Below are positions 6,448-11,397 of a stretch of 11,397 bases of DNA, one piece after another. Position 1 is the stretch's first letter; every line of letters begins with the position of its first letter. The stretch is from an uncultured Acetatifactor sp. (GTDB lineage: Bacteria > Bacillota > Clostridia > Lachnospirales > Lachnospiraceae). The position numbers and the translations under genes are program-made. The stretch covers positions 1 to 11,397 of the forward strand of contig CAJTSY010000124.1 in assembly GCA_910578995.1 (NCBI GenBank). Reading direction: 5' to 3'. The notes below the pieces were generated by a model, which had not been told where the DNA came from, ran no database searches, and was given only the letters and a program-made list of their open reading frames with translations.

Positions 6448-6466
6448 AAAAAAGGAAGCCTTTTTT
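6448..6466. terminator. Symmetric A/T-flanked hairpin after the YfhO gene
   Basis: AAAAAAGG and CCTTTTTT form an 8-bp stem with a 3-base loop, 31 bases past the YfhO stop codon. On the minus strand it ends in six T, so it could terminate YfhO transcription. Only two pairs are G-C, so it would be inefficient. Confidence 0.45.
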
Positions 6467-6496
6467 GACAATTTTGCGGAACCAATTTTACCATTT

Positions 6497-9157
6497 TTAC
6501 GGAAGTGTTTCCTGCTCCGCTTCCTTTTCCCCGCTTTTGCCCCGCCGCAGCATCAGGAGGATAAAAGCCAAAATGCTCACCGCACTCACGGCGATTCCCG
6601 CCCAGGCGCCCGCGGGAACATATTCCATCTCAAAGGAATACTCCCCCGCCTCCAGGTCGAAAGCCATCAGACAGCCCCCGAACAGCACGCCTTCTGTCTT
6701 TTCCCCATTGATGCGCACCGTCCATCCGTCCTCATATGGTATGGAGCAGATCACCCTTCCGGGCTGTTCCAGTACAAGATCCGCCGCGATGCGGTCACTC
6801 TCCCACTCCACATTCTCCATATGCTGCGCGGAAAGCCTTTCCAGTACCTGTCCCAGTACCTCCCTGTCCATGCTGTAAACGTCGGCCTCTATTCCGGGCG
6901 TGGCATCCTCATCATCCCCGTTGGTCAGGGTGACGGTCTGGTCCCGCTCCAGATATCCCAGATACAGAATGGAACCGTTCTTCAGGTCCTTAAACGCCTC
7001 TTCCCCCGTGCTGCCGCCGATATAATCCACCTTACCGGTGCCGGAGGCCGTCAGCACGGCATAGTAAAAACCGCCCTCCCGGGCCGTAAACTTCACGTCG
7101 TCTCCCGACACTTCGCTGTCCTCCCTGCGGAACAGTTTTCCCTCCGCCCCTAGCTCCTCAGCCATCTGGTTCTGCAGCCGGAAGCCCTTCTTCGCCTCGT
7201 CCGGATCCAGGTCGAAGCCCACAGGCGCCACATAACCGAAAGGCAGGGAGGCATTGCATTGATACAGGAAAATATCCCCGCTTTTGTCCAACAGGGTGTA
7301 AAGGGCATTCTCGTATTTTTCCGACTCCCCGAACATATAATGCACATTCAGCAGGGCAGAGGTCAGAGCCGTGGCCCCGTCGAAGCCGTAATACACCTTG
7401 CTGTGCCGCATCCCAAGACGCTTATACAGGTCCATCACCTGGGAATTCATGGTGGAGGAAAACACACTGGCCGTGGGATAGCCGGTGAGCGTACCGTCAT
7501 TTTTCGTCTTCCGGGTAAATTTTTCTAGCCGGTAAAAACCCGCCTCCCGCTCCCTTGCCGCCTCGTACAGCCCCCTGTAATCCTCCTGCTGCCCCAGATA
7601 GGCGCTGCGGCTCACGGTTCCCACACTGGTGACAAAGGTATTCACGCCGCACTCCGCAATCACTGCCGCTGCCGCCACAACCGCCACCGCTTTAAGGGTA
7701 TTCCTGTCCCTTCTGGTCCGGTACAGATACAGGAGCACCGCATACAGGCTGACGAACACAAGAGTCAGAAGCTTCACGCCCAGTTCGAAATCCTCATGCT
7801 CCACAAATTTCTCGCAGAACAGGATAAAGCCCGCCGCACACAGATAACCGTACAGAATCGACTGTTCTTCCGTCTCCCGTACATGCCGCCAGGCATCATA
7901 ACACATCACCAGTATCAGGAATATATAGAGAAAAGACTGCCTGGCGGGCAGGGAATCAGGGTAGTTGAGCCCGTGCCAGATAAAGTTCAGCAGATTGGTG
8001 CTGAAACTAAGCAGCAGGAATCCCGCCAGAGCCATCCGGCAGAATTTCTCCCTGACAGATATCTTCCGGTTCATCAGGTACATGGGAATCAGCATCAGCA
8101 CCGCGCTGCCGCAGTAAATATTGGGCCAGTGGTCCAGTCCCCGCTCCGTATAAACGCACATACAGTGCCTGGCCAGCATATCCAGTACGGAAAAATAACT
8201 CTCTACCTTCTTCGGAAAATCCATATCCCCGAAATCCGTCTGCAGGATGGCGCAGACCTCCGGAATCAGCAGAACCGCCGCCATCCCCCCCGCCAGCAGG
8301 GAATACAGCGCAAATTTTCCCGGAATTCCCCTCTTCCATATTCCCCGGGGCTGCTTCGGCTCCGTGACCACCAGAAACAGGAAATACAGCACCAGGAAAA
8401 TGCAGATCATGATGGAGATATAATAATTGGTGTAAATGGACAGCGCCAGCGTCACACAGTACAGCCCGCAGCGCCCCTCCTTCACCAGGCGCTCCAGTCC
8501 CAGCAGGATCAGCGGCAGCAGCACCACGCAGTCCACCCACATGATATTGTAATTGTATGCCGCCATAAAGCCTGACAGAGCATAAAAGCAGGAAAACAGA
8601 ACTGCCGCCAGTCTGCCGCCTGATGCGGGGCGCACACCCTCTGACAGCCGTCCTCCCGGTGCGGGGTCCGCACCCTCTTCCTGTCCTCCACCCAATGCAG
8701 GGCACGTACCCTCTGCCGCTTTTCCTCCCGATGCGGGATGCGTACCCTTCGCCGCCTCTTCCCCGCCATGACATCCGCTAAGCCGGAAATGCTCCTGCAG
8801 ATAAATATAAAAGGTCAGCCCCGCAAGCCCGATCTTCACCACGATCAGGTAACTCAGAAACTCAACCAGGAAACGCTCCGGCACCAACAGCGACAGAATA
8901 TGGAAGGGACTGGCCAGGTAATACACGAACAAAGCCAGGAAATTGGAACCGATTCCCACATTGAAAGAGAAATTCAGACTCTCCCCGCCCCGCACTTTAT
9001 GAAGCAGCTCGCTGAAAAAGGGCATATACTGGTGGTACATATCGGCAAACAGAAAACTCCTGTCCCCAAAAGGATAGATTCCCCGTATCACAAACAGTAC
9101 CAACATGACCGCAGTGGGAATCAGGAAAGCGAAAATAAGCATTTTATTCTTTTTCAT
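6497..9157 (-). CDS. YfhO-family multi-pass membrane protein (predicted GT-C-type glycosyltransferase)
   Basis: A large integral membrane protein of 886 residues. YfhO-family proteins have been linked to glycosylation of lipoteichoic acid and other wall polymers in Firmicutes, using undecaprenyl-linked sugars; that role here is by family, not shown. After a first membrane helix (about 6-25) comes the family's conserved loop GDRSFLFADMYHQYMPFFSE (31-50, Asp39, Gln43-Tyr44), then SFNVGIGSNFLALFVYY. Many hydrophobic helices follow up to about residue 520, then a large extracytoplasmic domain, and a final helix near the C-terminus (AGIAVSAVSILAFILLML) with a charged tail. I place the start at ATG 9157 with GAGGCG seven bases upstream. 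Longer starts at 9205 and 9247 overlap or precede the predicted promoter. Four 36-bp repeats are inserted at residues 138-185. It is divergent from the amidotransferase gene. Confidence 0.9.
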   Translation of the reverse strand: MKKNKMLIFAFLIPTAVMLVLFVIRGIYPFGDRSFLFADMYHQYMPFFSELLHKVRGGESLNFSFNVGIGSNFLALFVYYLASPFHILSLLVPERFLVEFLSYLIVVKIGLAGLTFYIYLQEHFRLSGCHGGEEAAKGTHPASGGKAAEGTCPALGGGQEEGADPAPGGRLSEGVRPASGGRLAAVLFSCFYALSGFMAAYNYNIMWVDCVVLLPLILLGLERLVKEGRCGLYCVTLALSIYTNYYISIMICIFLVLYFLFLVVTEPKQPRGIWKRGIPGKFALYSLLAGGMAAVLLIPEVCAILQTDFGDMDFPKKVESYFSVLDMLARHCMCVYTERGLDHWPNIYCGSAVLMLIPMYLMNRKISVREKFCRMALAGFLLLSFSTNLLNFIWHGLNYPDSLPARQSFLYIFLILVMCYDAWRHVRETEEQSILYGYLCAAGFILFCEKFVEHEDFELGVKLLTLVFVSLYAVLLYLYRTRRDRNTLKAVAVVAAAAVIAECGVNTFVTSVGTVSRSAYLGQQEDYRGLYEAAREREAGFYRLEKFTRKTKNDGTLTGYPTASVFSSTMNSQVMDLYKRLGMRHSKVYYGFDGATALTSALLNVHYMFGESEKYENALYTLLDKSGDIFLYQCNASLPFGYVAPVGFDLDPDEAKKGFRLQNQMAEELGAEGKLFRREDSEVSGDDVKFTAREGGFYYAVLTASGTGKVDYIGGSTGEEAFKDLKNGSILYLGYLERDQTVTLTNGDDEDATPGIEADVYSMDREVLGQVLERLSAQHMENVEWESDRIAADLVLEQPGRVICSIPYEDGWTVRINGEKTEGVLFGGCLMAFDLEAGEYSFEMEYVPAGAWAGIAVSAVSILAFILLMLRRGKSGEKEAEQETLP
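8603..8746 (-). repeat. 36-bp tandem repeat, four units, inside the YfhO-family gene
   Basis: Four in-frame 12-codon units begin at 8746, 8710, 8674 and 8638, each opening with GGT on the minus strand. They encode GTHPASGGKAAE, GTCPALGGGQEE, GADPAPGGRLSE and GVRPASGGRLAA, that is, a Gly-x-x-Pro-Ala-x-Gly-Gly pattern. A partial unit (GGEEAAK) precedes them. The units have diverged at many positions, so the array is older than the cysS one. It sits in a loop between predicted membrane helices. Confidence 0.9.
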
Positions 9158-9203
9158 CTGACAACGCCTCGACAGTATTTTTATGGAAATTTCATCAGAT
9201 TTC

Positions 9204-9231
9204 ATTTTAGCATATTTTTTTCCATAGTAAA
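9204..9231 (-). promoter_or_regulatory. Promoter of the YfhO-family gene
   Basis: Minus-strand TTTACT (9231-9226) and TAAAAT (9209-9204) are separated by 16 bases, and TGC precedes the -10 to give an extended -10. The predicted transcript starts near 9197, about 40 bases before the chosen ATG at 9157. Confidence 0.6.
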
Positions 9232-9251
9232 GTACCGCAGAAGGCAAAAAT

Positions 9252-9269
9252 CCTTAAATTCTCTTAAGG
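9252..9269. promoter_or_regulatory. Inverted repeat in the divergent promoter region, possible operator
   Basis: CCTTAA (9252-9257) and TTAAGG (9264-9269) form a 6-bp inverted repeat around a 6-base centre. It sits between the divergent YfhO-family and amidotransferase genes and overlaps the best -35 candidate of the latter. It could bind a dimeric regulator; no regulator gene is adjacent. Confidence 0.35.
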
Positions 9270-9293
9270 TTCGCCGCATATACTTATTATAAC
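9264..9293 (+). promoter_or_regulatory. Tentative promoter of the amidotransferase gene
   Basis: TTAAGG (9264-9269) and TATAAC (9288-9293) are 18 bases apart on the plus strand, about 25 bases before the ATG at 9318. The -35 box is a poor match, so the -10 is the main support. Confidence 0.35.
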
Positions 9294-9317
9294 GTTTATC
9301 TGAATAAAGGGCACGAA

Positions 9318-9986
9318 ATGAAAATAGCCATTGCCGGTAAAAAAACAGAAACCGCAAATTACGTCAGATACATCCAATCCGCGAACATTCAGTCCGGGAA
9401 TATCACACCATTGGTCACATTAAATATGGAAGAAATAGCCGCATGCGACGCCCTCCTGCTCCCTGGCGGCGGCGATATCACCCCGGCCTTCTTCGGGGAG
9501 GTCAACCGCGGCTCCCGCAATATCGACACTGCCCTGGATATCCGGCAGTTCCAGGCCTTCGACCTGGCCCTGGAAAAAAAGATGCCCGTCCTGGGAATCT
9601 GCAAGGGCATGCAGATCATCAATGTAGCATTGGGCGGCGGCATCATCCAGGATCTGGAGCCGCCTTCCCGCGAACGGCACAGTTATGATAATGGAGACAA
9701 ATACCACAATTCAATCATCATTCCAAATTCCTGGCTGCATGCCCTGTATGGGGACGGCACTACCGTAAACAGCGCCCATCATCAGGCCCTGGGCAAAACG
9801 GGAAAGGGCCTGGCAGTCATCCAGCGCTGTCCCGCAGACGGATGTATTGAGGCCGTGGCCCATGAAACCCTGCCCGTTATCGGCGTCCAGTGGCATCCGG
9901 AGCGCATCGACAGGGACAGGTCAGGCACGGATGGCGGCAGAGTTCTGGAGTATTTTTTATCGCTGATTCGACAGGGCAGGCAGTGA
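9318..9986 (+). CDS. Class I glutamine amidotransferase-like protein, peptidase C26 / gamma-glutamyl hydrolase family
   Basis: Cytoplasmic Cys-His-Glu hydrolase of the group that includes PuuD (gamma-glutamyl-GABA hydrolase) and related gamma-glutamyl hydrolases. The 222-residue protein shows LLLPGGGDITPAFFGE (46-61), the nucleophile elbow LGICKGMQIINVALGGG (92-108, nucleophile Cys95), HHQALG (154-159) and VQWHPE (190-195, His193 and Glu195). All triad residues are present and the length is a little below the usual 240-250. AAAGGG lies six bases before the ATG. It is the only plus-strand gene here and is divergent from the YfhO-family gene. No polyamine or GABA pathway genes are nearby, so the exact substrate is unknown. 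Confidence 0.92.
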   Translation: MKIAIAGKKTETANYVRYIQSANIQSGNITPLVTLNMEEIAACDALLLPGGGDITPAFFGEVNRGSRNIDTALDIRQFQAFDLALEKKMPVLGICKGMQIINVALGGGIIQDLEPPSRERHSYDNGDKYHNSIIIPNSWLHALYGDGTTVNSAHHQALGKTGKGLAVIQRCPADGCIEAVAHETLPVIGVQWHPERIDRDRSGTDGGRVLEYFLSLIRQGRQ

Positions 9987-10067
9987 ATACCTGTTCCTAC
10001 GCTCCTGCCATCCCGCTTCGTGCTGTATCGCCCTTTCCCGCCGCCAGCCGCAAATACTCCATGGCAG

Positions 10068-10147
10068 AATTTGTTCCGGCGGCTATTCCAACTCTCTGCG
10101 GCTCAATTTGCACCGGCGGCTATTCCAACTCTCTACGTTGGAATTTG
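10068..10147. repeat. 37-bp tandem repeat in the convergent gap
   Basis: Two near-identical 37-bp units start at 10068 and 10105, each beginning AATTTG, and a third partial unit (AATTTG) starts at 10142. The shared core is CCGGCGGCTATTCCAACTCT. Only the second unit can fold with its downstream neighbour, ATTCCAAC/GTTGGAAT (10122-10129, 10137-10144), into a perfect 8-bp hairpin. The rest of the 195-base gap between the two convergent genes shows no gene and no clear terminator with a T-tract. Confidence 0.85.
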
Positions 10148-10181
10148 CCCTGATGCATCCCTCTCTCTTTGCTGGCAGCTC

Positions 10182-11378
10182 TTACTCTTCAGCCCCTTCC
10201 CCATGTCTCGAGGCAAGCCTTTGGAGCACTGCCTCCTTCCTGGAGGCTGCCTGTTTCTTCCTGGAAGCTGCCTGTTTCTTCCTGGAAGCTGCCTGTTTCT
10301 TCCTGTTATCCCTGGCAATCTCGAAGAGGGAACCGATCATCTCCTTCAGCATCTCTTTGGTCTCCTCGTCCACTTCCTTCAGCGCCGCCACAATGCCGTT
10401 CATGCTCTTCTTCCACTCGGCGGTGAAGTCAATGAGATTCTTGGCCTGGGAAGCCGTAACCACCTGGTACAGGGTATCCACAAAAGTGCGGAGCTGCTCC
10501 TCATTCAGGGACAGAATCCACTCGTTCAGGGTATTGTCCATATTTTTTCTCCGCTCGTACAGGTCGTTTGCCCGCACCAGGTGGTTTGACACCACTAACC
10601 AGGTATAGGGATCATGCTGCAGCAGTCCGAAAGTCCGGCTTTTAACCACCTGAAAATACATATGCGACTCAAAAATCATCCCCACCAGTGAGGAATGGGG
10701 CAGAATCTTGGTCACCCGCCCGGCAATCCTGTCATAACCGCACCGTTTCAGCACCTCCGGCCGGAAACCGGGCCCGTCCATGCTGTAGACCTGTAAAATC
10801 CGCTCCTGGACCTCCGGTGCGCAATTCATGGCGCTGTACACTGCCAGGTTTCCCCCCTTGGAATGCCCTCCCACATAGAACTCCCCCGGAAAGGCTGCGG
10901 CCACAGTGTCCAGATACCTGACGCTGTACTCCTGCCCCGGCACCGGAGACAGAAAGGCCATATTGAAATCCTCTTTCCACCCCACAATGGTCTCGTCCGT
11001 TCCCCGGAAAGCCACGTAGGCAGGGCCGCCTTCAGGAAAACAGACCAAAGCGGAAAACTGCGTTTCCCACTCCTCCTCGATGATATTGACGTAATAATTC
11101 AGCCTCATGTTCCGGAAACGCCTGCCCCGGAGCATGGCCGTGAACAGGGCCCTGTTCTCCTTCTCATAGCGCACATCCGCAAACAGCTTCTCATAGTCGG
11201 GATGCCTCTCCAGACTCTCCAGGGTAACCGCCCGGCTCTCCTCCCCCACACCCGGCACCATCCCGTCGAATTTGAGGTAGGAAAACTGGCACAGGGCCAG
11301 ACTGTCCACTTCTGTCATAGGCATTTCCTGAAAAGTGTATTTTCCGTATTTTTCCAGATACTCGATCATCGTTCCCAT
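10182..11378 (-). CDS. Mbeg1-like (DUF2974) alpha/beta-hydrolase-fold protein
   Basis: A 398-residue cytoplasmic protein with no signal peptide or membrane helix. It has a lipase-class-3-like layout: the strand and turn YVAFRGTDETIVGWKEDFNM (121-140), the nucleophile elbow YVGGHSKGGNLAVYSA (168-183) with Ser173 in GHSKG, and SMDGPGF (199-205) with Asp201 as a candidate acid. A candidate His is at 228 or 240. This pattern matches the Mbeg1-like family, common in Clostridia; no substrate is known to me. The C-terminal 50 residues are helical and basic, with RKKQAAS three times. The start ATG at 11378 follows GAGG at a spacing of seven bases. The promoter would lie outside the window. Confidence 0.88.
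   Translation of the reverse strand: MGTMIEYLEKYGKYTFQEMPMTEVDSLALCQFSYLKFDGMVPGVGEESRAVTLESLERHPDYEKLFADVRYEKENRALFTAMLRGRRFRNMRLNYYVNIIEEEWETQFSALVCFPEGGPAYVAFRGTDETIVGWKEDFNMAFLSPVPGQEYSVRYLDTVAAAFPGEFYVGGHSKGGNLAVYSAMNCAPEVQERILQVYSMDGPGFRPEVLKRCGYDRIAGRVTKILPHSSLVGMIFESHMYFQVVKSRTFGLLQHDPYTWLVVSNHLVRANDLYERRKNMDNTLNEWILSLNEEQLRTFVDTLYQVVTASQAKNLIDFTAEWKKSMNGIVAALKEVDEETKEMLKEMIGSLFEIARDNRKKQAASRKKQAASRKKQAASRKEAVLQRLASRHGEGAEE
10227..10304 (-). repeat. 21-bp tandem repeat, three identical units plus a partial, in the Mbeg1-like gene
   Basis: Units start at 10304, 10283 and 10262 on the minus strand and each encodes RKKQAAS. Units 1 and 2 are identical and unit 3 differs by one base at its end. 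A partial unit (RKEAV) follows at 10241-10227. The near-identity suggests recent expansion. The product is a basic C-terminal tail. Confidence 0.95.
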
Positions 11379-11397
11379 ATTGATTCCTCGCTTATTT

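Noticed and set aside
8007..8774. 255-residue minus-strand frame inside the YfhO-family gene
   Set aside because: It overlaps the in-frame membrane helices of the YfhO-family protein in another frame, has no ribosome binding site, and has a composition typical of a frame shadow.
9987..10181. Possible small gene after the amidotransferase (frames at 9890-10153 and 10020-10589)
   Set aside because: The frames run through the 37-bp repeat and into the antisense of the Mbeg1-like gene, with no ribosome binding site or recognisable product.
10068..10304. CRISPR array suggested by repeated units
   Set aside because: The repeats are directly adjacent with no unique spacers, and no cas genes are present. 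They are minisatellites, one of them inside a coding sequence.

Overview
The window looks like ordinary core chromosome of a Firmicute, most likely a Clostridia member of the Lachnospiraceae type. The evidence is a cysteine T-box riboswitch ahead of cysE-cysS, AGGAGG-type ribosome binding sites, an MEP-pathway ispF, a YfhO-family membrane protein and an Mbeg1-like (DUF2974) hydrolase, in fairly GC-balanced DNA. The taxonomic call is inference from gene content, not from a marker gene. I found no phage, transposase, CRISPR, toxin-antitoxin or defence module.

Layout (almost everything is on the minus strand, so transcription runs right to left): 1-1270 cysS, truncated at its 3' end by the window edge; 1349-2020 cysE; 2073-2516 promoter and long tRNA-Cys-sensing T-box leader of the cysE-cysS operon; 2560-2842 a gene-free stretch packed with inverted and direct repeats, including the probable terminator separating ispF from the cysES promoter; 2877-3422 ispF; 3446-5719 a DEAD-box RNA helicase with a long acidic N-terminus and an Arg-rich repetitive tail ending in six lysines; 5849-6322 a GNAT acetyltransferase; 6497-9157 a YfhO-family multi-pass membrane protein; 9318-9986 (plus strand, divergent from YfhO) a peptidase-C26-type glutamine amidotransferase; 9987-10181 a convergent gap with a 37-bp tandem repeat; 10182-11378 an Mbeg1-like alpha/beta hydrolase.

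The cleanest functional unit is cysteine supply and use. CysE makes O-acetylserine, the precursor of cysteine, and CysS charges tRNA-Cys. Both lie behind one T-box whose specifier triplet reads UGC, so uncharged tRNA-Cys should switch on both genes. The helicase and ispF are only about 23 bp apart and probably co-transcribed. The other genes look like single transcription units.

The most unusual property is the density of short tandem repeats whose units are multiples of three when they fall inside genes: 18 bp x5 in cysS, 36 bp x4 in the YfhO gene, 21 bp x3 in the Mbeg1-like gene, and 36- and 90-bp repeats in the helicase tail. An intergenic 37-bp repeat is the only one that is not a multiple of three. 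This suggests a lineage prone to minisatellite expansion in which in-frame insertions are tolerated in surface loops and tails. The IspF protein also carries an unexpected C-x2-C-x2-C tail.
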